64,000 nt of DNA from Nemertoderma westbladi (GCA_032718475.1 JAUCBJ010001475.1:1-64000), one strand, 5' to 3'; positions 1 to 11,764 are shown, counted from the stretch's first letter. Notes: generated by a model not told the origin, from the letters alone. Numbers and translations: made by a program.

Positions 1-1924
1 AAGTGCGTTTAAACATTCGGCGATTCAGGGTTGAATATCCTATTCCTAGTTTATTTAGTTTATACATTTTTGTAAATTATAATAATATTTGTGTGTTAGT
101 TAATAAATCGCAAATAATTGAACTATAAGTGTCCTAGTAACTACCTAATTATTATGAATAAATGCTATTGGTTTTATGTAGATTTCACAATAAATATCTT
201 ATACGCACCGCGTTTGTAAAAGCATATATAATTTATTGTATCTCAAATTCAATACTTCCAAACCCAAATTTAGTCTTCAAACATCAAATTTATTTTTAGG
301 ATTATAGTCTGTGAGATGGAATCCTGAGTCTTTATAAATAGTTCAGTCAGATTACGAACCTTTTGATGTTACATTGGCGCCATTGAGCATTTTCCACAAA
401 GTGAATAACAATAAATTACATTCCCTACACACACATCCGTTCCGTATACAACCCGAATACGAATTGGATGTGTTCTTGAATTAACATTATAAATAATTAT
501 TATTTCAATGGGAAGTTCCCTGATTTCAACTTATATCTCCTATTTGAACAATCTCCGTGCAATCGTGGTGGTTTTGGCGTTAAAGTCAGTTTTAAACACC
601 TTTGTGTCGATTTCAATCTTAAGTTCCTGATTATATCATTCAATGAGAGAAATCTATGCCACATAGAAATACTGTACACAATAATCAATCCCCCACAAAA
701 GGGGATAATATTTGTCGCTGGTGACTGAAATCAAAATGGCATAAAATATAAAATGGTTGCCATAAAATATATGATTAAGATTCCTATGAGGTATTGCATT
801 GCCAGTTTAACTAATAGCATACGTGAATGTAAAATACATTATTTTTCTGCAGCCATTGAAATTCTCATTTATCTAAAAAGGCCTTTCCGGGTATCTGACT
901 TTTTGGTTAGTAGTGTGGGTTCATTCTGATGGACTACCCTGGAGTTCGATTGTGAAAAGTGATTTTGCCGACGCATTTATGGACAGAATGGTGCAGGTTT
1001 ATCATTAACGAAGAGTGGTTACCCAAACTGAGATGTTGTTTCTGTAAGGTGATGTTCGGTATTACCAGTGGACCGTGAAATGTAAGGTGAAGGAATGCCG
1101 ATGAAACAACTTCTGCATTTACAGTAATTACTTTTAGTTTAATGTTGGATAATATATTTATTTACACGTTATCTCAGTCCTTGTTCGCACACTTGCAATA
1201 AAAATTGAAAGCCCAATTTACAAATTGCTGCCACATCTATAAAGTAATTGAGAAAGATAATAAACAGTATATATTTCGCTTCAAAAAAAAATACTCCTAC
1301 AGAAATAGGAGAGGAAGTACAGATTCAACAACAAGGCTCAGTGCGAGAGTTTGTTGAAGTAGCGAGGAATCATCTTGATGGAGTACCTATAAATTAACTT
1401 AAAACCAGATTATGTTAAAGATGAGAGTCAGCTGCCAAACATACCCGAGTTGCAACAAGAAATGGTAGTATTTCATATATTTCGTGATGAGAATATAAGT
1501 TATGGTGTTTATGGTGGTCATCTAATTGAAACGCTATATATTATTGTAACAATCTTATTCAAGGGGACCTGGTTACCATCCGTCATCTTTAGGATCAAAA
1601 AGTTTAAGATTTCAAGAAGGCGGATTTCCGAGGAACCCCAGAATTTATTCAGACTTAATACGAATCTGATGACACCAAATTCATTCAATATGACCTCGGA
1701 TACTTTTATAGAAAAACATGAGTGAGGTCTGAAAATACGTTTTAGATTAGCGATACCAATATTGCGGACAGTTGCAAGATCTGGTTTGAAGAAGAGATTC
1801 TTGGTAGACTTCTGGCGAAAACATAGCAGTATTACTATCCTATAAAGGATCAACTTACCTGAGTTTATATTGATTATATCAGTTTATATTGATAAGAAGG
1901 GAAAAAGGTTATTAACAATAATTA
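1..1924. other. No recognisable gene
   Basis: AT-rich DNA with only short open frames. Around 1305-1500 the plus strand reads like a decayed coding sequence (a run rich in Q, E and V, one stop near 1395, then reopening), possibly a transposon remnant since integrase pieces follow directly. I could not match it to a family. Confidence 0.4.
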
Positions 1925-2112
1925 GCAATTTGAAGAAGGAGAAGAGAAAGCTGAACTCCAGTGGGTGATTCCATTGGCAGTGTAAAATTCTTCTATTTCT
2001 GAAGAAATGAATTGCGGACCGTTGTCTGAAAGGGCTATGCCAGGTACACCAGTAAATGCAAATATGTTACGAAGTTCAGAAATAATTTTCGCAGAAGTTG
2101 TGGGTTGTACCA
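1925..2112 (-). pseudogene. Ty3/Gypsy integrase core fragment, inverted
   Basis: The minus-strand translation contains SDNGPQF followed by a stretch ending NGITHWSSAF. This is the second catalytic aspartate region of the DDE integrase core in Ty3/Gypsy LTR retrotransposons. The fragment is short and lacks the zinc-binding N-terminus. The part of the integrase that should follow it lies immediately downstream but on the plus strand, so this segment looks like a local inversion of about 190 bp. Nothing in it could be active. The family assignment rests on the motif; the inversion is inferred from how the two halves join. Confidence 0.75.
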
Positions 2113-2560
2113 CTCGACGCGACTGAACGAGCTCTTCAGTCGCTAAAGAAATCAATAAAGAAACAAGCAAAGGGTTCTAAACATCATAAAATACAGAATA
2201 ACATCAATAATTTCTTGATGCAAGTTCGTAACGCTATTTACAGTTCTAATGATATGACACCTAATCAGCTGCTTTTCAAGCCCCCTGTTACGACACGTTT
2301 ACATAGACTATTATGTTATCCTATTCGACCAGACAATCCTGCGAACCCCAGAGAGTTTAGAGTTAATGGGGCGGTATGGATTCAAAATTACATTCGTCCG
2401 GGTCGGAAGCAAATTATTGTGAAATGGCTTTCGGCTGTTATCACTGAGGTTATTGGATCTCGTGTTTATATGCTGAAGGTTGGTGATATAACGGTTAAGA
2501 GAAATGCCAATCAAATTCGTCACATATATAACCCATCGCTGAAAGCGATGTGCAACACCT
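2113..2560 (+). pseudogene. Ty3/Gypsy integrase C-terminal fragment
   Basis: The plus-strand frame reads ERALQSLKKS near its start, which is where the catalytic glutamate helix of a Gypsy integrase falls. It continues through MTPNQLLF and VKWLSAVITEVIG to VKRNANQIR, the conserved C-terminal module (W...G...Y...G...R.HANQ.R). The frame stays open to about 2591. The missing core segment lies inverted just upstream (1925-2112). This is a broken relic; no gag, protease or RT is seen next to it. Confidence 0.8.
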
Positions 2561-3028
2561 CCCTACCAAGTTCAGTGTTTCTCGAGATTTGATTACGGAG
2601 AAGTCAAACTTCGAACAGACTGATAGTGGCCATAGATCTCAACCGGTTGGAAACCACCATCCACTTACTACACCATCTCATCAATAATATCATTAATATC
2701 TCAAACCCAGACAAGCGCTATTGGAATGGATACAACCGCTATGGGACAACCTAGCACTCATGGGATGGATACAACTACTATGGGACACTCGGCTCAGGAA
2801 ACAAGTCCGATTCCGAAACGTCCATCTGGTCTGCCTGCTCAACCTCAAATAGGACATGGGCATATTGGACAATCTCGTGTTCAAACTCTGACAAGCGGTA
2901 AACAATAACTGTTTAATTTCAAAATGAAACTTTTTGGCAAACTTGACGGTATTGCTTAAACTCTCATTTATACTGATTAATCCCCTATATTATTCGTTTC
3001 AATTTTGACAGTCAAAATATTTTGTGTG

Positions 3029-3370
3029 TGGGGGAGATGTTAGGATCTAAGTATTAGTTCTTTCTAGGTCTTTATATATATATATTGTTATATTGCCATT
3101 TACGGTGTCTGATAATTATGATACCGGTAACTAGATATAGTATAGTTATTATAGTATAGTATAGTATAGTATAGTATTACAGTTAGTGTTTAGCCAGACT
3201 AAATCTTTTACACCTTTCAGTCTTTACAGATATCGTTACACCTTTACAGAATGAGCCTATCTAATTTTTTGAGATAAATCCTCAAAACTAACTCAATTTA
3301 TGATCCGTCATAATTTTTAAAGTACTCGGTATAAATTTATGTTTTCGGTACCAATATAAAGGTTTTATAT
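3029..3370 (+). repeat. Polypurine tract and possible 3' LTR start
   Basis: A purine run (3029-3037) is followed directly by TGTTAGGATC. This is the usual arrangement of polypurine tract and TG-starting 3' LTR in Gypsy elements, about 470 bases after the integrase end. The putative LTR holds an ATAGT pentamer repeat (3150-3177) and is cut short by LINE sequence from about 3374. No 5' LTR partner was found, so the LTR call is inference. Confidence 0.4.
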
Positions 3371-3373
3371 TAC

Positions 3374-4328
3374 TGCGAGTCCTCCAGGGAGACACACTTA
3401 CACAATTCTTGTTCATTATTATGGTTGACTATCATAATTGTTCATATTCATAATCATGATTGGGGTTGATCATCATAATGATGATGGGGTGATGGTAACT
3501 CCACCTACTGGCTCCAGAAGTCAAGGAAATTCTACCAAGTGCCTAACTGATCTAAACTTTGCTGATGACTTAGGAGTACTCTCAGAATCACTAGAGGGAG
3601 CCCAACGGCTCCTCAGCTCATTAGAACTGGCTGCTTCTATTGTTGGTCTTTTTATTAAGTCCTCAACAAGTCTCTGACTGGATGAGCATAAGCTCAAAAA
3701 AGATGGTATGCTTGAGCATGTAGACGACTTCTGTTACCTGGGATCATGGATCCGGAAGTCAGGTGAGGACCTTCGAATACGCAAGGGAAAGGCATGGACA
3801 GCCTTGAATAGGCTTTCCAGGATTTGGAAATCACATCGAATTCATCGGAAACTTAAGATACGATTATTTAAGCAGCAGTAGTTCCAGTACTCCTCTATGG
3901 GAGTCCATGCTGGGATCTAACTGCTGAGGACACCAAATCTCAGGATGGCACATTCACAAGAATGCTACGCCGGGTTCACTGTGTCAAGTACAGTGCACAC
4001 ATCTCCAACCAGACACTATAACATTGGAGGTGTCTCATTGGTTCCCCCAAGCTTTACACTAGAACAAAGCCGCCCCCGCTTTGTAGGACATTGCTTTCGC
4101 CGTGAGGACCAGCCAGTGCATAATCTTGTGCTTTGGCAGCCTCATGGAGTGAATAAGCATGGTGGGCAGCCCATGACTTTCTTGAGAGGCATCTTAAAGG
4201 ACACTCACCTTGAAGATGCGGATGATCTAGCAAATGTCATGTGTGATAGGGAGTTGTGGCGGCGCGATTTTGTCGACAAGCCGGCACAGCATTCTTAAAA
4301 AATGCAGCTGCAATGTGCAATGTGGCAT
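3374..4328 (+). mobile_element. LINE (non-LTR retrotransposon) fragment, 3' part
   Basis: The translation covers the end of the reverse transcriptase: a degraded copy of the motif before the active site, FADDLGVLSES (intact motif C at about 3560-3590), and the C-terminal region with GHCFRREDQP and NFVDKPAQHS equivalents. Compared with the 7192-10937 copy it is truncated at its 5' end, has a deletion near 3660 that breaks the frame, and loses a base or more near 3870. It ends in the shared 3' tail (TGCAGCTGCAATG). It is dead. Confidence 0.85.
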
Positions 4329-4329
4329 T

Positions 4330-4502
4330 GGTGCAGTTTTCCTTGTGGTAGTTGGGTTGGGAGCACTAAATTCGATTTAGTATTTCATTTTTTTATAGTC
4401 CTTAGTGCCTGAGTACTAACAGTGGACCAAGTGGCCGTAAATGCTAGGTAGTATCTGAGGGAATAAGACCCCATTTTCCTATTTTATTGTTTTCATATTA
4501 AT
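4330..4502. other. Spacer between two LINE fragments
   Basis: Short unique-looking sequence separating the plus-strand and minus-strand LINE pieces. It may be the junction of two independent insertions. Confidence 0.3.
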
Positions 4503-5414
4503 ATCAGCAAAGTCTAGATCAGTTAGGTACTTGGCAGGATTTCCTCGACTTCTGGAGCCAGTAGGTGGATTTACCATCACCCCATCATCATCATAATGAT
4601 CTAAGGACATGCGTAGAACATAGTCAACCACAATTATGAACAAGAATGGTGCAAGTGTGTCTCCCTGGAGGACGCCGCATAACACTTCAAATGGTTCTGT
4701 TCACCGTCAACAGTAGACACAAATGTTGTCGAACCATCGTATACTGATCTGATTGCTGCTATAATTTCATCAGGAATCCCATATAGTGAAAGTATGCTGA
4801 ACATATGTGAGCGAGAGACTGAATCAAAGACCTTGAAGTCAACAAAGATAACAGCCAGATGCCTGTCTTTCTTTTTTGATAACTCTTCAATTATTATCCT
4901 TATAAGTGCCAAAATGGGCTCCATGGTCCCACGACCTTTACGGAACCCATTCTAATTTCCACGGAGCAGTCTCTCAATGGGATAGGTGATTTAATAGAAC
5001 TGATGCGATTTAATAGAATTCTATTGTATAGCTTTGCAGCAATCGAGATCAATGAGATTCCCCGAAAAGAACCATAGGCCTAGAGTGTTAGGTTGCCCTT
5101 CTTGGGAACTGGCACCAACTTATTTGTTTTCATTTCTTGTGGGACTCTTGTTGTTCTGTACATGTCTACTATGATGGGATAGATGAGCTTTAAACACTCA
5201 GGTATTTTAAAGACCTCAGGGGGAACACCATCTACTCCACAGGCACGATTGATCTTAATGCTCTTTGCAGCAGCCTTCACTTCTGCAAAGGAGATATCGC
5301 CAATGGGAATATCTGGGAGTACAGACTCAGACACTTTTACTTCTATATAGTTATCAGGCAATACCCTGTCATTATTCAACTTTTCAAAGTGGGCCTTCCA
5401 ACCATTGAGGCGAT
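4503..5414 (-). mobile_element. LINE fragment, central reverse transcriptase
   Basis: Same family as the 7192-10937 element, read on the minus strand. It holds the linker (NRLNGWKAHFEKL), the fingers region and the palm as far as LTDLDFAD, where homology stops, so motif C is cut. The frame is broken at least twice: small indels near 4700 and 4905, and extra bases near 4980-5000. Both ends are internal to the element, so this is a piece and not a complete insertion. Confidence 0.85.
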
Positions 5415-5485
5415 TTACAAAATTACATTTTAATGTCAATTAAAATTCACCAAATTCAAGGGTTGATGCGACTGTAAAATATTGA

Positions 5486-5738
5486 AATTAAATAATTATT
5501 ATTTATTACTTGGAAAGAGTGTAACTTTTTTCACTATTCTCGAGGTATTTTATTTGAGTACCCAGTGCAGAAACTAAAAGTTCCAATAACATTTAAGTGT
5601 GTTTGTTAATGGATTTTGCCCCAATTACTTGCAAAATGCAATCCTAACAGATCATTTAGGAAAAATTATTACGTAGGAAATTATTCCTATTGTCACGATT
5701 TTTGGGAATATTCGGGCGAAAAAGTAACAATATAAGAA
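5486..5738 (-). repeat. Dispersed repeat family A, internally deleted copy
   Basis: Matches both ends of the approximately 690-bp repeat seen at 17598-18290, 40755-41437 and 61805-62490. It starts with a decayed form of the TTACATGGGAAAA end and finishes with the GCGAAAAAGTAACAAT end, but the middle is missing. Confidence 0.6.
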
Positions 5739-7071
5739 CATAAATATTATACTATGTGAAATGTGAAAATTCAATTATTGTATTGTGATTTTAGGATAGG
5801 TATTTGGCTTTTCAGTGACGGGAATGTAAAATATAACAAATATCAAAAATGAGATAGTGTTCTAGAACAATTTAACTTTACATTTCGACTTTTAGGGAGG
5901 GTTTTTGCTAGATTTTCCATCTGAAAAAAAAAATAGTTTAAATAACATAACAATCAGCAGTAGAAGGTCCGCGGGGTGAATGACCTCGATATTCATAAAT
6001 GTTCGGATTAAAAGGAAAATTTACGAATTAATTAATTTATTTAAGATACTGAATGATTTTATTTATTTATTTTATTCAACAAATTTTCTTATTGCTTAAA
6101 AAGCACCATAATTGGTCCTCACATTTTCGATCGAAAATTGAAATCCATACGGTATTCTTCACATGGGCGCGATAATCATTAGGCCTGTTTTACAGTAGGA
6201 TGTCGGTCGATTGAATGTTTGAGAAAAACTCAGCGATATGGGAACCTGGAGTTTGTGGGGGGTGGGGGGGGGGGATATAAATGGGAGCATTCGGGATGCT
6301 TCTCTTTTTGTGTTTCACATTAAACCTAAATAACAGGTCATGCAGCGAACGGATTGCTGAAATTAGCGTGGGCCGATCTTTCCCTATTTATGGCACATTT
6401 TTCATAATATTTCCTTAGAAACTTCTTATGTGCTTCTTTGGTTAGGTGGATATGAGACTAGGATTCATAGCAATGTAATAAAATGTCTTTCTGGAATTTG
6501 TATCTTGTAGTTGCCAAGGTAACAGGCTTCAAAGTTCAAATTTTAAACGCTTGTAATTCAAGACGTCAAGGGATTCTGTTCTTGAGATTTGGTATATGAG
6601 TAAAGGGAATAAAAGGCGATCATAATATTTACATTTAATTTTTTTTTCAATCCCGTTTCCGTGGTGACGGGAATTACGATAATTTCCCATTATGACCGCC
6701 AGGTAGAAATTTGGCTACTATTTACTACTTATACTACTACTTATATAATTTTCAACAAACATGCCTGGTGGCTGTCCTTTATTTCTAATAATTGCTAACC
6801 GAAATTTAATATTCTGGAATGTCAAAATCATGCTATCACAGGTCTTGCTCTCTGATTGGACTGTTTAGTTTATTGGCTTTTAGAAATATGATTCACAATT
6901 TACGAATTATAAAATAAAATGTTAGCACTTTTAACTTATTTTTTGGATAGTACTACATCGATCGTAGATGTACATGTACTACGGTAGATATACACGATAC
7001 TAGGTACGTAAAATACATAGCACATAGGCCTATTTCATTTTCAGCATTAAATAATTTTGTTTGTTCTGATA
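5739..7071. other. Intergenic; repeat family B copy at about 6410-6695
   Basis: No gene seen. At about 6410-6695 lies a repeat whose inverted copy is at 11270-11560. Shared landmarks include CTTGTAGTTGCCAAGGTAAC and GAGATTTGGTA. A lone MITE end (family C) is at 6150-6172. A G-rich run sits near 6256-6275. Confidence 0.5.
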
Positions 7072-7191
7072 ATGGCGAAACCGCTGGAAGCGAAGATACC
7101 GGAACTTCGTACTTCAACTTCTTCTTCTATCGGTGCGGGTACGGGTGCCGGTACAATAGACTCACTGAATACTCTACTCTGTAGGCTTACT
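7072..7191 (+). CDS. Hypothetical exon interrupted by a LINE (5' part)
   Basis: An ATG at 7072 opens a GC-richer, coding-looking frame of 40 codons (starts MAKPLEAKIPELR, then a Ser/Gly/Thr-rich stretch, then DSLNTLLCRLT). It ends exactly at the target-site duplication TAGGCTTACT (7182-7191) of the LINE that follows. The frame resumes after the second copy of the duplication (10948). I do not recognise the protein. Composition differs from the AT-rich surroundings, which supports real coding origin, but 40 codons is weak evidence alone. Confidence 0.35.
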
Positions 7192-7225
7192 ACTAGGATC
7201 GGCATGCTGCATTGCAGCTGCATTT

Positions 7226-9402
7226 TTAGGAATGCTGTGCCGGCTTGTCAACAAAATTGCACCGCCACAACTCCCTATCACCCATGACATTTGCTAGATC
7301 ATCCGCATATTTAAGGCCTGTGTCCTTTAAGATGCGTCTCAAGAAAGTCATGGGCTGTCCACCATGCTTATTCACTCCATGAGGCCGCCAAAGTACAAGA
7401 TTATGCACTGGCTGGTCCTCACGGCGAAAGCAATGTCCTGCAAAGCGGAGGCGATTTTGTTCTAGTGTCAAGCTTGGGGGAACCAATGAGACACCTCCAA
7501 TGTTATATAGTGTCTGGTTGGAGATGTGTGCATTGTACAGTACTTGACACAATGAACCCGGCGTAGCATTCTTGTGAAAGTGCCATCCAGAGATTTGGTG
7601 TCCTCAGCAGTTAGAGCCCAGCATGGGCTCCCGTAGAGGAGTACTGGAACTACTGCTGCTCTAAATAATCGGACCTTAAGTTTCCGATTAATTCTCGGTG
7701 ACTTCCAAATCCTGGAAAGCCTATTCAAGGCTGCCCATGCCTCTCCCTTACGTATTCGAAGGTCCTCACCTGACTTCCGGATCCATGATCCCAGGTAACA
7801 GAAGTCGTCCACATGCTCAAGCATACCATCCTTTGAGCTTATGCTCATCCGATCAAAGACTTGCTGATGACTTTCAGAGTTAACTGTCATAATTTTGGTC
7901 TTTCTGGAGTTAATAAAAAGACCAACACTAGAAGCAGCATGTTCTAATGAGCTGAGGAGCCGTTGGGCTCCCTCTAATGATTCTGAGAGTACTCCTAAGT
8001 CATCAGCAAAGTCTAGATCAGTTAGGTACTTGGCAGGATTTCCTCGACTTCTGGAGCCAGTAGGTGGAGTTATCATCACCCCATCATCATTATGGTCATC
8101 TAAGGACATGCGTAGAACATAGTCAACCACAATAATGAACAAGAATGGTGCAAGTGTGTCTCCTTGGAGGACGCCCCATAACACTTCAAATGGTTCTGTG
8201 TCACCGTCAACAGTAGACACAAATGTTGTCGAACCATCGTATACTGATCTGATTGCTGCTATAATTTCATCAGGAATCCCATATAGTGAAAGTATGCTGA
8301 ACATACGTGAGCGAGAGACTGAATCAAAAACCTTGAAGTCAACAAAGATAACAGCCAGATGCCTGTCTTTCTTTTTTGATAATTCTTCAATTATCCTTCT
8401 AAGTGCCAAAATGGGCTCCATGGTCCCACGACCTTTACGGAACCCTTTCTGATTTCCACGGAGCAGTCTCTCAATGGGATCCCTGATGCGATTTAATAGA
8501 ATCCTATTGTATAGCTTTGCAGCAATCGAGATCAATGAGATTCCCCGAAAAGAACCATAGAGTGTTAGGTTGCCCTTCTTGGGAACTGGCACCAACTTAT
8601 TTGTTTTCATTTCTTGTGGGACTCTTGTTGTTCGGTACATGTCTACTATGATGGGATAGATGAGCTTTAAACACTCAGGTATTTTAAAGACCTCAGGGGG
8701 AACACCATCTACTCCACTGGCACGATTGGTCTTAATGCTCTTTGCAGCAGCCTTCACTTCTGCAAAGGAGATTTCGCCAATGGGAATATCTGGGAGTACA
8801 GACTCAGACACTTTTACTTCTATAAAGTTATCAGGCAATACCCTGTCATTATTGAGGAGCTTTTCAAAGTGGGCTTTCCAACCATTGAGGCGATCGGCTG
8901 GTGATTCAGCCTTAACCTTGGTGGTTGGTTGGCTTTTCCGCCCAGTATGCAGATTGATCGATTTCCATGCCTGGGATGATTGCCTGCTGTCGTCAGCATC
9001 ATTGATGGCATCAACCTGTTGGTTTATTAGCTCCTGTAGATTAACAGAGTACTGCCTGTTCAGGGACCTAGATGCAGCCTTAACTGCATTCTTGGCCGAT
9101 CTAGTCTGTTTGAGTCGGGACTCTTTCTGCGCCTTTTGAAGGTGATTTCGGCACTTCTGAATTTTGTTGTCAGTCCAGGGGGCCCTTTTCCTGTTTCGAG
9201 GGTATACAGGAACTGTTTCTGCAGCTGCTAACTTAACTGCTTCTGTAAAGGCAGTATAGCCCTCACAGTGATCTGCCGCCTCAGAGGCAAGAGCCTCATA
9301 CCTGTTGCTCAGCTGTAGTTTGAAGCTGGATCTCATACTTGGCTGTTGCAACAGAGAGGACCAGTCACGCCGCGGCAAGGCAGATTTCGTTGTTCTGCTC
9401 AC
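7226..9402 (-). pseudogene. LINE reverse transcriptase, frameshifted
   Basis: A linker rich in K/R/Q (9402 to about 8900) is followed by the palm and fingers (VPVPKKGNLTL, GFRKGRG, LQGDTLAPFLF) and the FADD active site. The C-terminal region follows, with YLGSWIRKSGEDLRIRK, LLYGSPCWALT and a GHCFRRED motif. Two lesions stand out against sibling copies. First, in the first aspartate motif a codon is lost and Ala is Val (DFKVFD here, DFFKAFD at 22160 and 53505). Second, a 4-bp insertion near 7537-7541 throws the last 100 residues out of frame (they continue in the frame ending at 7226). The copy is therefore probably not autonomous. Confidence 0.88.
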
Positions 9403-10438
9403 GCAGACTAAGTCTTACCTTGGCCACAATAAGGCGGTGATCACTGGAGAAGGGTCGAAGTGTAAATGCATTACAGTCTTGTATAGAGCTCCTGTATTTC
9501 CTACGAAACAGAATATGGTCTATCTGGGACTTGTGACCACTGGGTCTACTATGAGTCCATAGCTTTCCATTTCGCTTCTTGAACTGGGTTCCAGCCGAAA
9601 ACAATCCATTTCCAGAGATAAAATCCTGAAGATGGACAGAATTTCGGTTAACACTATTGCTATAGACCCAGGGCGATGTAGGTGATTGATGCAGACTCGC
9701 ATTAAAGTCTCCCAGGAATGTTAAGAATGCATGCTGATCCACTCCATCAGTAGCTGCTTGTAGATTGTGGTTGAAATTTTCCACCTCCTCTACAGGGGCA
9801 ACACTAGTTGGAGAGTAGCACACAATCAGAACCACCTTAGGAAACTTCTTAGCCAGTCTTCCAGAACATGAGAAGTGGCAACGGATGATGCGGTTAGAGA
9901 TTTGGTCTATTTTGTCCAATGCTGCATGTGCAGTTGGATTCATCAATAGACCAATTCCACCATTGCCACTATCATCTGCTGACGCGAGGGCGAGTCGCCA
10001 ACCGCCCCCCATGTCCTTAATCACAACCTCATCAGTCTGTCCAGTCTGTATTCGGTGCTCTTGAACACACACTGCGCTAAGAGAAAGCTTATCTGCCAAG
10101 GCAGTCAGCTCACCTTGTCGCATTGGGGACCCGAGTGTTAGGGTGTTTACTGAGGCTAGTCTAGTGACTTGCCTCAGATTCACCAATGGCTTTGTTGGTC
10201 GGGGTGGAACATGAGAGTAGCCTCCAACTCCAGAATCCCTCTCCCCATCACAATCTGGCCTCCCTGGTGACCCAGGGTTTGGGCCAGAAAGGTCATCAGG
10301 AAAGGGGCTCAAAGAATTGTTGGCTGCTCTCTCTCCAGTAGGGGGTGAGACAGGGAGCCGGTCAGGAGTTAACTGACGCCTGTGAGGCGATTGTGTCCGG
10401 TAATTCCACTGGCCTCTAGTGGCCGGACCTCCGCATTG
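9365..10438 (-). pseudogene. LINE endonuclease (AP-endonuclease-like) region
   Basis: This domain nicks target DNA to prime reverse transcription. Visible EEP-fold motifs in order are QEHRI, GGIGLLMNP, LGDFNASL, QIDHILF and SDHRLI; the acidic and histidine catalytic positions all look intact. The frame is open up to a stop at about 10439-10441 with no ATG upstream of the SPFPDD stretch, so the true initiation is unclear; the first in-frame ATG lies at the MRQGEL position just before the QEHRI motif. The frame ends shortly after the endonuclease and overlaps the next frame by 38 bases. I read this as a frameshift in a once continuous protein. Confidence 0.85.
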
Positions 10439-10947
10439 CTAATGTAATCCATATTGGGGGTTGGGGGGTGCTTTTTGCCGAGTCAGCTCTCGGGGCAAAT
10501 ACCACACCCTGGTTTGCCATTCCACAGGGTGGGTGTCGCAATGGAGTCAGATATGAGGCCCATCACCCATATCTACTCTGGCGCACATGACCCACCATTG
10601 GCTGTTGCAGCTCATCTGCTGGGTCATGCCCTGTACCCTTGCTGCCAGGTGCAGGTCGCAGTGAAGTGCTCTCAGAGTGGACATGAGAACACTCTATTCC
10701 TGACCAGCCATTGGTAGATCACCATCTGCCTGGTCAGGTCATATACCCCTGCAGCAAAGTATATGGGTCCTTAATCCAGGACCAAGGGCGTCCTTATCCC
10801 AGAACAAAGGGGGTCCTAGTTACAGGACCAGATTTGCCCTAGTAAGAGGGTCTATGCAGCTACAGGTGGCACCTCCTTTATGCTGCATGGAGGTGGCAAG
10901 TTTTCTTGATCAATGACCAGAATACCTGACCTGACATTAGGCTTACT

Positions 10948-10980
10948 GCAGTACTGGAGTATTCCACAATCATGCAACGG
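10948..10980 (+). CDS. Hypothetical exon interrupted by a LINE (3' part)
   Basis: Directly after the right-hand target duplication the frame that started at 7072 resumes (AVLEYSTIMQR) and meets GTAATC at 10981, a possible splice donor. Without splicing it stays open to a TAA at 11041. Continuity across the insertion site is the main reason to think this was a real exon. Confidence 0.3.
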
Positions 10981-11269
10981 GTAATCAGTGTTATTGTACA
11001 TGGGTTATGGGTAGAACGTCATCTTAAGTTAGCGACATTATAAATGCCACTAAATTTTAAATCTATTATAACACCTAGTTAACTTCAATATCTATTTTCA
11101 CCTGGATGTATGGATGATTATTTTTAAACGATCTAACTGTTTTCGTCTGTTCTCCCTACATTCCAACTGTTTTCGCATGCTTTCGCCTGTTTTCGACTGT
11201 TGTCACAATCTAGTACTATCCTATTATTTAGACTGACAAACCGAATAATAATGGTGTTTTTTAGAATTG

Positions 11270-11560
11270 GTAGACAATTTTTCAAATTTCTCATTACACT
11301 TTTTTCCATGGCAACGGGAATGTAAACAAATAATATGTTAAATATTTTGATAGTCTTTTATTCCCTTTAATCACCTACCAAATCTCAAGGGAAGAATCCA
11401 TTGTCACCTTGAAATACAGGCGCGCAAAGTTTGAAATTTGGACCTTGGCAATTGTTACCTTGGCAACTACAAGATAAAAATTCCAGAAAGACATTTCATT
11501 ACATTTCTATAAACCCTAGTCATTATAGCCACCTAACCAAAGTAGCACATAAGAAGTATT
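11270..11560 (-). repeat. Dispersed repeat family B, inverted partner of 6410-6695
   Basis: Reverse-complement match to 6410-6695 with scattered differences: TTACCTTGGCAACTACAAG, ACCAAATCTCAAGGGA and CCACCTAACCAAAGTAGCAC all have counterparts there. The two copies flank the full-length LINE and the interrupted exon. Confidence 0.7.
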
Positions 11561-11764
11561 TCAGATATGGTTAGCTAGTGCTAATACTGTAGTTCCTATA
11601 GAAACTACTGATATACCACAATTTTATACGGTGAGTAGAGCTAGCTATTAATTCTTTTAGATATTGTTCTGAATTCTGTACTTTAATTAGATATACACGC
11701 ACACGGCCAGTTGGACACTGTAAGGTCTGATTGGTTTAATATTTAAGTTGCTACTTTAGCCAAA

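Larger units (their letters stand above)
7192..10937 (-). mobile_element. Near full-length APE-type LINE with target-site duplication
   Basis: A 3.7-kb non-LTR retrotransposon in minus orientation, flanked by a perfect 10-bp duplication TAGGCTTACT (7182-7191 and 10938-10947). This fixes both ends. The 5' part encodes an AP-endonuclease-like domain, the middle and 3' part a reverse transcriptase, and the 3' end carries a short TAG-type repeat tail. At least five shorter copies lie in this window (3374, 4503, 20938, 23197, 53144), plus a tail scrap at 60851. The fresh duplication and long frames suggest a recent insertion. Lesions are listed in the two gene entries. The clade is uncertain: domain order fits APE-bearing LINEs (RTE/CR1-like), but I cannot place it without a tree. 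Confidence 0.92.

Noticed and set aside
9305-9562. Opposite-strand ORFs over the LINE copies (for example 8660-9139, 22054-22374, 53391-53711)
   Set aside because: They are antisense shadows of the reverse transcriptase and recur in each copy for that reason.
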